A stretch of 64,000 bases of DNA, taken from assembly GCA_035541895.1 (NCBI GenBank), contig DATKMK010000001.1, positions 48,899 through 112,898 of the forward strand, given 5' to 3'. Shown here piece by piece: positions 15,410 to 22,966 of this stretch (positions are counted from its first letter, which is position 1; every line of letters starts with the position of its first letter). Under the pieces are notes generated by a model that ran no database searches, had not been told where the DNA came from, and saw only the letters and a list, made by a program, of their open reading frames with translations. A program made the position numbers and the translations under genes. The DNA comes from DATKMK01 sp035541895. Lineage in GTDB: Bacteria; Desulfobacterota; Binatia; HRBIN30; JACQVA1.

Positions 15410-18220
15410 TCAGCGGTAGCCGAACACCTGCGCCCACAGGATCAGGAAGATCAGGACCAGCCCGATCGTCAGCGCGACGGCGCCGAAGATGCGGAAGCCG
15501 CGCACGACGTAGTGCGGCATCGGCTCGACCAAGTGCTTTTCGAGTTCGCCGGAGGCGACGAGTTGCTCGTACTCGCGCGGGCGATCGGCCTTGAACTCTT
15601 CGAGCGGGATGCTGCCGGTGAAAATGACGGTGTCCATCGGAAACCGGTCGGGCCGGAAGTGGGTGTTGAAAAAGTGCACGGTAAAGATGAAGCCGACCGC
15701 CAGCAACGCTTCGTCGGAATGAATGATCGTGGCGACGTTGATCGCCCACCCCGGCAGGAAGAGCGTAAACGCCTCGGGAAACCACAGCACCAGCCCGGTC
15801 GAGCCGATCATGATGATGCCCCAGAAGACCGCGAAGTAATCGAACTTCTCCCAGTAGGTCCACCGGCCGTAACGCGGGCGGGGGCCCATGCCGATGAACC
15901 AGCGAACGGTTTGCGCCGCTTCGCGGAGATCGTTCAGGTTGGGTAGCAGCGATTCGCGGTGCAGGAGAAACTGCGCCCAGGTCTGGCCCGAGCGACTCTT
16001 CTGCAGGATTACGTCGACGACGTGGATGGTCGCATAGGTGAAGGTGATGAGCGCGCAGATGCGGTGAATGATGCCCGCGGCGGCAAAGCCGCCGAGCCAA
16101 CGGGACAGCGCCGCGGCCCAGGGCAGATACGAGAACTTGAGCGTCATGCCGGTGAGCGCGAGGCCGAGGAAGCTGATGATGACCAGGATGTGGAGCTGGC
16201 GGGCACGAGCGGGGAACCGCCGTACTTCCTTTCCGTGCGACTGCGCTTCCTGCGCCTTGCGCTCCTTCATCATCTGCCACGAGCGCGGCAACCACAACAG
16301 CGTGTGCACGCCGGCAACCAAGAGCGTGCCGACGAGCAACGTGGTCATGAACCAGAACGTGTAGAACAGGATCGGGTACTTGTTCTTGTCGTGATGGGTC
16401 GCGTGCGTGAGGTACCCGGCGAATTGCCGGTGCGAACCGGCATGACACTTGCCGCACGTCTCCACGATGTTCTGGCGCGACAGATGCGACGCCGGATCGT
16501 TCGGCGGCAGGATGTCGTGCGCACCGTGGCAGTCATGGCACTTCGCGGTGGCGCCGAAGCCGAGCTTCGACACCTTGCCGTGGAAGGTTTCGAAGTAGCT
16601 CTTGGTGACCTCCTCGTGGCAGCGGCCGCATTGGTTGAGGACGGCGAGCTTGAAGCCGTCGGTATCGGCGCGCGTGATCTGGTGGGAGGTGTGGCAATCG
16701 GCGCACTGCGGGAGCCGCTTGTCGCCTTTGTAGACCAGCGGCGAATGTACGCTGGCGCGGAACTTCTCGTAGATCCCGTTGTGGCATTTGGCGCACGTCT
16801 GCGGAATGTTCTTCGGGTTGACGGTCGAACGCTCGTCGCTGGCGGGCAACTCGCGATGGGCGGTGTGGCAATCGGCGCACATCGCCGTCACCAACAGGCC
16901 GCTTTGCATCAGCCCCCTGCCGTGGATGCTCTCGACGTAGCGCTCAACCGGATTCGGTTCGCTGCCTTTGTATCGTACGGCGGCCTTCTGGCCTTCGCGG
17001 TGGCACTGGCCGCACAGGTTCGGGACGTTCATCGCGAAGGTGGTCGCCTTCGGGTCCTTGTGACCACGGATGCTGTGCACGCCGTGGCAGTCTTTGCAGA
17101 CCGGCGCATTGCCGTCGCCGCGCGCTGCCAGCATGCCGTGGATGCTGGTGGAGAATTCTTTGACCACCTCGGCGTGGCAGATGGAGCAGTCGACCTTGGT
17201 AATCACGGTTGCGCACGGCCGATCGGCGGCAAACGGATCGGTGCCGGTGTGACACTTCGCGCACGCGACGTTGCGATGAATCGAACCGCCGATCTCTTCG
17301 CGGCTCACCGCCAGCGAAATCGTCTTGCCGTCGCGTTCGACGGTGAGGTTCGGGTTGTCGTGACACTTCAAGCACTGCTCGTTGGCAATGCCCTCCTCGT
17401 ACAGAATGCGGCGAACTTTGTGCGGCGCATGGCAATCGACGCAGATCGGGATCTTGTTCGGCTCCTTCTCCCACAGCTCGCCCCGGATCACCTGGCGGTG
17501 AACGGTCTCGATCTGGCCGTGGCACTTGCGGCACAGTTGCGGGATGTTGTCGCGGAAGATGCTGGAGCGGGGATCGGTGTGCGGCAGGACGTTGTGCGCG
17601 GTGTGGCAATCGCTGCAGACCGCGACGACGGTGAGGCCGCGCTTCAACAGGCCCTCACCGTGCATGCTCTCGGAGTAGTGTTCGAGGATCTTGTCTTGGG
17701 GGATGTCGTACGTCTGCGTGACCGGCGTCCCTTCCTTGTGACAGGACCCACAGACGAACGGGATGCGGAACCGGGCGACGCGCGAGTTGGGTGACTTCAC
17801 CTCGACGATGTCGTGCGCCCCGTGACAATTCCAGCAGCGCGGCGCGAGCGGCGCACCCGAGCTGACCTCGCGGCCATGCAGGCTGCCGGCGTAGATCTTG
17901 GCGACATCCTCGTGGCACTTGCCGCAGTTGACCTGATCAACTTTCTCCTTGTGCGGGAAGTCGGTCTTCTCCAGATCGGCGTGACAGCCGGTGCACTCGA
18001 ACGGCGCATGGACGCTGGCGGAGAACTTGGCACCGTCGACGACGATGCTGCGCCCGTCGGACGCGGTCATGCCTTCCTGCCCGTGGCAGGCGAGGCACGC
18101 GTCGGTCTCGGCGCGTGAGGGCGAGGGCGTCAGCACAACGATCGCCAGGGCTACTGCGCCAATCAGGGTAGCTGTCCACGATTTGGAAGCCGAGGCCGCA
18201 CGGCTCACCGCCTTTCCCAT
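15410..18220 (-). CDS. CbcL-like fusion: 19-CXXCH multihaem c plus b-type membrane cytochrome
   Basis: 936 residues: a Sec signal peptide (cleavage after 'PSPSRA'), then about 570 periplasmic residues with 19 CXXCH motifs, then about 330 C-terminal residues with some six membrane helices carrying His pairs ('GIIHRICALI', 'YATIHVVD', 'IIHSDEAL', 'FTVHFFNTHF') like the HydC/FdnI di-haem b family. Geobacter CbcL, an inner-membrane quinol oxidase for extracellular electron transfer, has the same order but about half the haems. The haem region is an internal duplication: 'ESMHGEGL..GLTVVAVCSDCHTAH' recurs as 'ESIHGRGL..GLLVTAMCADCHTAH'. The ATG at 18220 is preferred over GTG 18259 because a sigma54 promoter at 18274-18288 would start transcription near 18262. 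Divergent from the Rieske gene. Confidence 0.92.
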   Translation of the reverse strand: MGKAVSRAASASKSWTATLIGAVALAIVVLTPSPSRAETDACLACHGQEGMTASDGRSIVVDGAKFSASVHAPFECTGCHADLEKTDFPHKEKVDQVNCGKCHEDVAKIYAGSLHGREVSSGAPLAPRCWNCHGAHDIVEVKSPNSRVARFRIPFVCGSCHKEGTPVTQTYDIPQDKILEHYSESMHGEGLLKRGLTVVAVCSDCHTAHNVLPHTDPRSSIFRDNIPQLCRKCHGQIETVHRQVIRGELWEKEPNKIPICVDCHAPHKVRRILYEEGIANEQCLKCHDNPNLTVERDGKTISLAVSREEIGGSIHRNVACAKCHTGTDPFAADRPCATVITKVDCSICHAEVVKEFSTSIHGMLAARGDGNAPVCKDCHGVHSIRGHKDPKATTFAMNVPNLCGQCHREGQKAAVRYKGSEPNPVERYVESIHGRGLMQSGLLVTAMCADCHTAHRELPASDERSTVNPKNIPQTCAKCHNGIYEKFRASVHSPLVYKGDKRLPQCADCHTSHQITRADTDGFKLAVLNQCGRCHEEVTKSYFETFHGKVSKLGFGATAKCHDCHGAHDILPPNDPASHLSRQNIVETCGKCHAGSHRQFAGYLTHATHHDKNKYPILFYTFWFMTTLLVGTLLVAGVHTLLWLPRSWQMMKERKAQEAQSHGKEVRRFPARARQLHILVIISFLGLALTGMTLKFSYLPWAAALSRWLGGFAAAGIIHRICALITFTYATIHVVDVILQKSRSGQTWAQFLLHRESLLPNLNDLREAAQTVRWFIGMGPRPRYGRWTYWEKFDYFAVFWGIIMIGSTGLVLWFPEAFTLFLPGWAINVATIIHSDEALLAVGFIFTVHFFNTHFRPDRFPMDTVIFTGSIPLEEFKADRPREYEQLVASGELEKHLVEPMPHYVVRGFRIFGAVALTIGLVLIFLILWAQVFGYR

Positions 18221-18273
18221 CACACACACGCACGACCGGAGGGTCCACCGGGTCAACACGGTTGTTCACGGCA

Positions 18274-18288
18274 GCAACGCACGTGCCG
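18274..18288 (-). promoter_or_regulatory. sigma54 (-24/-12) promoter of the 19-haem cytochrome
   Basis: Read on the minus strand the sequence is CGGCACGTGCGTTGC: GG at -24 and GC at -12 with the required 10-nt spacing, differing from the consensus TGGCACG-N4-TTGC only at the first base. The predicted start near 18262 gives a leader of about 42 nt to the ATG at 18220. The window itself encodes an NtrC-family activator. Confidence 0.7.
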
Positions 18289-18368
18289 CGCCTGATCTTG
18301 GTGGAACAACCGCCGAGTCGGCGGCACCCACCAGGCCTATTCTCGCTTCCGACGGGACCAATTCACGT

Positions 18369-18389
18369 TTGCGAGAACCCGTCGCGCAA
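18369..18389. promoter_or_regulatory. dyad upstream of sigma54 promoter, candidate activator site
   Basis: TTGCGAGA-N5-TCGCGCAA, seven of eight positions symmetric, centred about 90 bp upstream of the -24 element at 18288. Spacing and size suit an enhancer-binding-protein site. The TGCGAGA half resembles a half-site of the dyad at 37011-37032. Confidence 0.4.
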
Positions 18390-18520
18390 TGACCTAGATC
18401 ACGGTGCGGGGATGCGCTATGAAGGGCTGCACTTGTTGGCAAGCATTCGGGCACTGGAGCCCGCGAGCGCGGTGTCGGCTGGGCGGGTTGCACGGCCAGC
18501 GCACCGAACGGAGAGCGACG

Positions 18521-18973
18521 ATGGCCAGCGCGACCGAGCCGGACGAGATCTCGCGGCGCAGTCTGCTTGATCTCTTGCTGTCGGGGAGTCTGCTGTCCTT
18601 TGCCGCCGCGGTCATTTATCCGGTGTGGCGCTACATCACGCCGCCGCCGGTGAGCGAGAGCGCGACGTCGAGCGTGGTGGCAGCCAAGGTTTCCGACCTC
18701 GCGCGCAACACCGGCAAGGTATTCCGCTTCGGTTCACGGCCGGGCATTCTGATCCGCACCGCCGGCGGTGAGTGGCGTGCGCTCAGCGCGGTGTGCACAC
18801 ACTTGCAGTGCACGGTGCAGTACCGGCCGGACCTCGAACAGATTTGGTGCGCGTGCCACAACGGACACTTCGACCTGAGCGGCAAGAACGTCAGCGGCCC
18901 GCCGCCCCGACCCCTCGATCAGTACGAGGTCACCGTCAAGGGAGACGACGTCGTTGTCTCGCTCAAAGCTTGA
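18521..18973 (+). CDS. Rieske iron-sulfur protein of a cytochrome b complex
   Basis: 150 residues from the ATG at 18521; the open frame upstream is not typical protein. An N-terminal twin-arginine-like signal anchor ('ISRRSLLDLLL' followed by a hydrophobic stretch to about residue 36) places the domain in the periplasm. The [2Fe-2S] ligands are in 'CTHLQCTVQY' and 'CACHNGHFDLSG' (C-x-H...C-x-x-H), with the Pro-rich 'SGPPPRPLDQYEV' closing loop. It should take electrons from quinol at the Qo site. The next gene (cytochrome b) overlaps its 3' end by 20 bp, and a nine-haem cytochrome follows, so the three make one complex. Confidence 0.93.
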   Translation: MASATEPDEISRRSLLDLLLSGSLLSFAAAVIYPVWRYITPPPVSESATSSVVAAKVSDLARNTGKVFRFGSRPGILIRTAGGEWRALSAVCTHLQCTVQYRPDLEQIWCACHNGHFDLSGKNVSGPPPRPLDQYEVTVKGDDVVVSLKA

Positions 18974-20039
18974 TCAAGCGCCGGGGTTCGTCGGTTGGCT
19001 CGACGCGCGACTCGGGTTCAGCGCGGCGCTCGATTTCCTGCGCCACAAGCCGGTCCCGCATCACCGCTCGTCGGTTTGGTACTACTTCGGCGGCGTCAGT
19101 CTGTTCCTCTTCAGCGTGCAGGTGACGACCGGTCTTCTGCTGCTGATCTACTACAAGCCGACGCCCGACGCGGCGTTCGAGAGCGTCCGCTTCATCATGG
19201 CGCAGGTGCCGTTCGGCTGGCTGATCCGCTCGCTGCACAGTTGGTCGGCGAATCTGATGGTGCTGAGCGCATTTGTTCACATGTTCAGCGTGTACTTCAT
19301 GAAGGCGTATCGTCCGCCGCGCGAGCTGACGTGGATGACGGGGATGGGCCTGCTCGGACTGACGTTGGCGTTTGGGTTCTCGGGCTATCTGCTGCCGTGG
19401 AACGAGTTGGCGCTGTTCGCGACCAAGGTCGGCACTGACATCGTCGGATCGGTTCCCGGCATCGGACACACGTTGCTGCGCTACGTCCGCGGCGGCGAGG
19501 ACGTCGGCGGCGCCACGCTGACACGGTTCTTTGGGTGGCACGTCGCGCTCCTGCCAGCGGTGTTCTCCGGACTGTTGGGCGTGCACCTGCTGTTGGTGCA
19601 GCGGCTCGGCATGAGCGAGCCGCTCGCGATCAAGACGGCGCCGCGCACGATTCCCTTCTTTCCCGGCTTCATCATTCGCGACGCGATTCTGTGGCTCGGC
19701 GTGCTCGGCGTCTTGCTGGCCCTGTGCACGTTCCTGCCCTGGGAACTCGGGATGAAGGCCGACCCGTTCGCGCCCGCTCCCGCCGGAATTCGCCCCGAGT
19801 GGTATTTCACGTTCCTGTCGCAATCGCTCAAGTACATCCCGAGCCGCGTACTCGGCATCGAGGGCGAAATCGTTGGGATCACCGCGTCGGGGCTGGGCGG
19901 CTTGTTCTTTCTGCTTGTGCCGTTTCTCGATCGGCGCGCGGCCCGTGGCCAATCCAGCCCGATCTTCACGGCGATCGGCATCGGCGTGCTGTTGTACATG
20001 GCGACCATGACGACGCTGGCTTACGTCAAGCCGTATTGA
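18954..20039 (+). CDS. cytochrome b (bc-type complex), full-length
   Basis: 361 residues, TTG start inside the end of the Rieske gene, an arrangement that couples their translation. Cytochrome b6/b N-terminal half: 'FLRHKPVPHHRSSVWYYFGG', 'IRSLHSWSANLMVLSAFVHMF' and 'GYLLPWNELALFATKVGTDIVGSVPGIG' and 'RFFGWHVALLPA' supply the four haem-ligating His residues on two helices. The subunit-IV-like half includes 'PEWYFTFLSQSLKYIPS', the Qo-site PEWY motif. The two halves are in one chain, as in bc1-type rather than split b6/IV proteins. About eight membrane helices. It would oxidise menaquinol or ubiquinol with the Rieske protein. Confidence 0.94.
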   Translation: MSRSKLDQAPGFVGWLDARLGFSAALDFLRHKPVPHHRSSVWYYFGGVSLFLFSVQVTTGLLLLIYYKPTPDAAFESVRFIMAQVPFGWLIRSLHSWSANLMVLSAFVHMFSVYFMKAYRPPRELTWMTGMGLLGLTLAFGFSGYLLPWNELALFATKVGTDIVGSVPGIGHTLLRYVRGGEDVGGATLTRFFGWHVALLPAVFSGLLGVHLLLVQRLGMSEPLAIKTAPRTIPFFPGFIIRDAILWLGVLGVLLALCTFLPWELGMKADPFAPAPAGIRPEWYFTFLSQSLKYIPSRVLGIEGEIVGITASGLGGLFFLLVPFLDRRAARGQSSPIFTAIGIGVLLYMATMTTLAYVKPY

Positions 20040-20046
20040 ACGAACC

Positions 20047-21297
20047 ATGCGCTGGGCTGCCACGATCGTCCTGCTGTTTGCCTGCGCCGGCATGGCTGCG
20101 GCCCAGGACAAAGTTGATTCGTGCGTCACCTGTCACTCCGCGCTCACCGACCAGCTGGGGGCGCCGGTTGCCGGCATGCCGAACGATGTTCACTCCAAGC
20201 ACGGCTTCTCCTGCGCCGACTGTCACGGCGGCGACCCGACGATCATGGACCTCACCGCGATGGCTCCGGAAACGGGCTTTCGCGGTAAGCCGAAGCGGCG
20301 CGACATTCCAGACTTGTGCGGGCGCTGCCACAGCGATGCGGAGTTCATGCGCCGCTACAATCCGGGGTTGCCGACAAACCAACGCGAACGCTACTGGACC
20401 AGCGTGCACGGCAAGCGCCTCGCCGCGGGCGACGAGAAAGTCGCCACCTGCATCAGTTGCCACGGCGTCCACGGCATCATTTCGGGTCACCAAGCCGACT
20501 CGCCGGTGTACCGCGCGAACGTGCCGTCGACGTGCGGGCACTGCCACTCGGACGCGGCGTACATGGCGGAGTACAAGATCCCCGCCACTCAAGAGACGCA
20601 GTACCGCACCAGCGTGCACGGCGTGCTGCTGTTGGAGAAGCGCGACCTCGGCGCGCCGACGTGCGCAACCTGTCATGACAATCACGGCGCGTCGCCGCCG
20701 GGGACCTCATCGATCGCGGAAGTCTGCGGGCAATGCCACGTGAACAATGCGACGTTCTTCATTGCGAGTCCGCACAAAACCGCCTTCGATCGCCTCAATC
20801 TCCCCGAATGCGTCACGTGCCACGGCAATCACGGCGTGCAGCGCACCAGCGACGCCATGCTCGGGGTCGGCGACGGCGCGCTCTGCGGGACGTGTCACAC
20901 GAGCGATTCAAAGGGCTATCGTGAAGCAACTGCGATGCGCCAAACCATCGATCGTCTCAAAGGCGACATCGAGCACGCCGAGAGCCAGTTGGAGCGCGCG
21001 GAGCAGCTCGGGATGGAAGTCAGCGACACGCGCTACGAGTTCCGCAACGCCCGGGCCTTGCTCATTCAAGCGCGCACCGGCGTGCACCATTTCTCTGCCA
21101 CCGCGGTGGACGAGGTCGCCAAGCCCGGCTTCGAGCTGGCGCAACGAACCGGCACGGTCGCACGAGCCGCCTTGGCGGAAGCGTACGCGCGCCGCCGCAA
21201 TCTCATCTTCCCGCTGGCGATCATTGCTGTGGTGATGATCTTGCTGGCGATCAAACTGCGGCGCATCGAGCGCGCCCCGCCGCGCGCGAACGAGTAA
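20047..21297 (+). CDS. nine-haem cytochrome c with coiled-coil and C-terminal membrane anchor
   Basis: 416 residues; signal peptide ending 'GMAAAQ', then nine CXXCH motifs between about residues 24 and 290, several in the pattern 'SVHG...C.SCHG.HGI' shared with the 15410 gene. Residues about 300-380 contain a helical, charged segment ('IDRLKGDIEHAESQLERAEQLG') likely to be a coiled coil, and the last 30 residues hold one membrane helix ('LIFPLAIIAVVMILLAIKL'). It starts 7 bp after cytochrome b, so it most likely replaces cytochrome c1 as electron acceptor in a Rieske/cytochrome b complex, as described for multihaem bc-type complexes in metal-reducing bacteria. Followed by a palindromic repeat. 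Confidence 0.92.
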   Translation: MRWAATIVLLFACAGMAAAQDKVDSCVTCHSALTDQLGAPVAGMPNDVHSKHGFSCADCHGGDPTIMDLTAMAPETGFRGKPKRRDIPDLCGRCHSDAEFMRRYNPGLPTNQRERYWTSVHGKRLAAGDEKVATCISCHGVHGIISGHQADSPVYRANVPSTCGHCHSDAAYMAEYKIPATQETQYRTSVHGVLLLEKRDLGAPTCATCHDNHGASPPGTSSIAEVCGQCHVNNATFFIASPHKTAFDRLNLPECVTCHGNHGVQRTSDAMLGVGDGALCGTCHTSDSKGYREATAMRQTIDRLKGDIEHAESQLERAEQLGMEVSDTRYEFRNARALLIQARTGVHHFSATAVDEVAKPGFELAQRTGTVARAALAEAYARRRNLIFPLAIIAVVMILLAIKLRRIERAPPRANE

Positions 21298-21299
21298 GT

Positions 21300-21435
21300 T
21301 AGGAGGTTGCCGAAAAACCCCGCCCCGTGCTTCGACGCGCTCAGCATGAGCGGATCCCCTCCCCGATTTCATTGAAGTTCTCCGCTCACCCTGGGCCTGT
21401 CGAAGGGTGTCCGGAGAGTTTTTCAGCAACCTGTT
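21300..21435. repeat. 136-bp imperfect palindrome, MITE/REP-like intergenic element
   Basis: The ends are inverted repeats: AGGTTGCCGAAAAA at 21304-21317 pairs with TTTTTCAGCAACCT at 21419-21432 (one mismatch). An inner pair, CTTCGACGCGCTCAGCATGA at about 21330-21349 against CCTGGGCCTGTCGAAG near 21389-21404, makes the whole segment a long hairpin. It lies exactly between convergent genes and carries no reading frame. The inner 'cttcgac..gctcag..tgagcgga' theme is common in dispersed intergenic repeats of environmental proteobacteria-like genomes. Confidence 0.7.
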
Positions 21436-22210
21436 AGGTCGCCGGGTGTTCGGCGACGGCGGATGCGGGCGCCGCGCGGCGCGACCGAACCGCGCGGCCG
21501 CCGGTGCCGTACAGCATCTCCAAGTATTCGACGATATCGTCGGACTCGTAGAGTGCCTTGCCGGTATTGGGATCGACTAAGTACGGCACCTGCATCTTGC
21601 CGCCGCGTTCGATCAATTCGGCCCGCTTCGCGCTGCCCTTGGGAAGATTGCGCACGACGTGTTCGAGGTCCAACTCGCTCAGCACCTCGCGCACCTTGCG
21701 GCAGTAGGGGGAACCCTCCATGTTGTACAGTATCAGCGGTTCGAGGCGCTGACGCCGCGGCGGCACCCGGCATCGCGAGCCGCGCCCGGCGCGAACAGCA
21801 CTGGCCAACGACGAGTCGAGGGTGTCGAGCACGCTCGGGATCGGCAGCGACCAGCCGGCTCGGCGGCCGGCGCCATAAGTCTGGTTGAGATATTCGATGA
21901 TGTCGGCGGACTCGTACAAGCGCGTTCCGGTGGTCGCATCGATGAGATACGGGACCTGCATCTTGCCGCCCAGCTTGATCAGCTCATCGCGACGCGGGCT
22001 GCCGTGCGCGACCGGGTGTGCGACATAATCGAGGTCCAGTTCACACAGCACCTCGCGCACTTTGCGACAATAGGGACAGGCTTCGAAATCGTACAGTTCG
22101 AGAGTTGGCGCCGGGCCGGTTCGTTCCGCCGCGATCACGCGCGGCGTGATCCCGCGACCGAGACGAATCACCGTCGCCACGAAACTTGACAAGTCGTTGG
22201 TCAGCCCCAC
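21434..22210 (-). CDS. tandem glutaredoxin/GST-N-domain protein
   Basis: 258 residues when started at GTG 22210; the longer frame upstream runs across the cytochrome gene at 22372 and is rejected. Two thioredoxin-fold domains of about 80 residues are joined by a 45-residue linker. The first carries 'FEACPYCRKVREVLCELDLDY', the second 'MEGSPYCRKVREVLSELDLEH'; each continues 'GGKMQVPYL(I/V)D...LYES.DI(I/V)EYL'. The first has a CPYC dithiol site; the second reads SPYC and keeps only the second Cys. Such tandem GST-N-like proteins occur in photosynthetic and proteobacterial genomes with unknown function; thiol-disulfide or glutathione chemistry is likely. Confidence 0.85.
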   Translation of the reverse strand: MGLTNDLSSFVATVIRLGRGITPRVIAAERTGPAPTLELYDFEACPYCRKVREVLCELDLDYVAHPVAHGSPRRDELIKLGGKMQVPYLIDATTGTRLYESADIIEYLNQTYGAGRRAGWSLPIPSVLDTLDSSLASAVRAGRGSRCRVPPRRQRLEPLILYNMEGSPYCRKVREVLSELDLEHVVRNLPKGSAKRAELIERGGKMQVPYLVDPNTGKALYESDDIVEYLEMLYGTGGRAVRSRRAAPASAVAEHPAT

Positions 22211-22309
22211 GCATGCCCTCGCGACCGAGCGTAGCGCGTTGTGCGGCGCACCGAAAGAGCATTGTGCGGCGCGCGGCAGCACTTGCGCACCGAGGCACGA
22301 ACGAATCGG

Positions 22310-22344
22310 GAGGTTCAGGCACAGGCGCGCTGTGCCTGAACCTC
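22310..22344. terminator. perfect 14-bp stem-loop between cytochrome and glutaredoxin genes
   Basis: GAGGTTCAGGCACA at 22310-22323 is exactly complementary to TGTGCCTGAACCTC at 22331-22344 across a 7-nt GC loop. It follows the minus-strand cytochrome c gene (stop at 22372) by 27 nt. No T-run follows on either strand, so it may be an mRNA-stabilising or Rho-linked terminator, or a protein-binding dyad. Confidence 0.5.
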
Positions 22345-22371
22345 GGCGATCGGTCTGAATTGCGGTCGGGT

Positions 22372-22731
22372 CTACTTCAGGCCTTTGATGAAGGTCACGA
22401 GGCCGTTGATCTGCTCGTCGTTGAGTTTGGAGCCGTAACCCGGCATGGAGGGAGCCTTCCCGACGGCCTTTCCACCTTCCTTGATGATCTTCGCAATGTC
22501 TGCGTCGCTCATACCGGTTAGCGCCTTGGCAAAATCCTCCGGTGGCGGCTTCAACATTTTGCTCGCTGGACCGTCGCCCTTTCCGGTCGCCCCATGGCAC
22601 GATACACAATTCTTCGCGAACACCTGCTGCGCATCGTCCGCCCAGGCCGATGAGATTACCATCGAGCCGATCAGGCACCCGGCGCTGAGCAGCACCACAC
22701 TACGTCCGACTCGCGTCACCAGCTTCCTCAT
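22372..22731 (-). CDS. small monohaem cytochrome c
   Basis: 119 residues from the ATG at 22731, chosen because AAGGAGA lies 7 nt upstream; a longer frame to 22776 lacks this. Signal peptide with 'SSAWA' cleavage, then a class I cytochrome c: haem motif 'NCVSCHGATGKGDGPAS', a 'MPGYGSKLNDEQI' segment that supplies the axial Met, and a C-terminal helix 'LVTFIKGL'. Periplasmic soluble electron carrier; a reasonable shuttle between the inner-membrane quinol complexes and terminal acceptors encoded nearby. Divergent from the gene at 22967. Confidence 0.93.
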   Translation of the reverse strand: MRKLVTRVGRSVVLLSAGCLIGSMVISSAWADDAQQVFAKNCVSCHGATGKGDGPASKMLKPPPEDFAKALTGMSDADIAKIIKEGGKAVGKAPSMPGYGSKLNDEQINGLVTFIKGLK

Positions 22732-22966
22732 TCCTTGGTCTCCTTTCTTTTGCCAATTGACTCGTCTTCGGTCCAAACCCGCGTTCTTTTAGCACATGCG
22801 CGCAGCAGGAAAAGCCGGGAGCGCTGGACCCCATTGCGTTCAACGGCGGCATTCGCACCCAACCGACATGACAAATGCCGGGATCGGCCGGCGGCGCGCT
22901 AACCATCACTTGGGATTTCTCTCACCATCGATTTGCGCTACTCCCCGACTACGGGGAGGTCGACCA

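Noticed and set aside
15959..17794. 611-codon plus-strand frame opposite the 19-haem cytochrome
   Set aside because: Antisense of CXXCH-coding DNA; Val/Ala/Arg-rich with no domain.
18221..18259. GTG start at 18259 for the 19-haem cytochrome
   Set aside because: It would leave only 3 nt of leader after the predicted sigma54 start near 18262; ATG 18220 gives a normal signal peptide.
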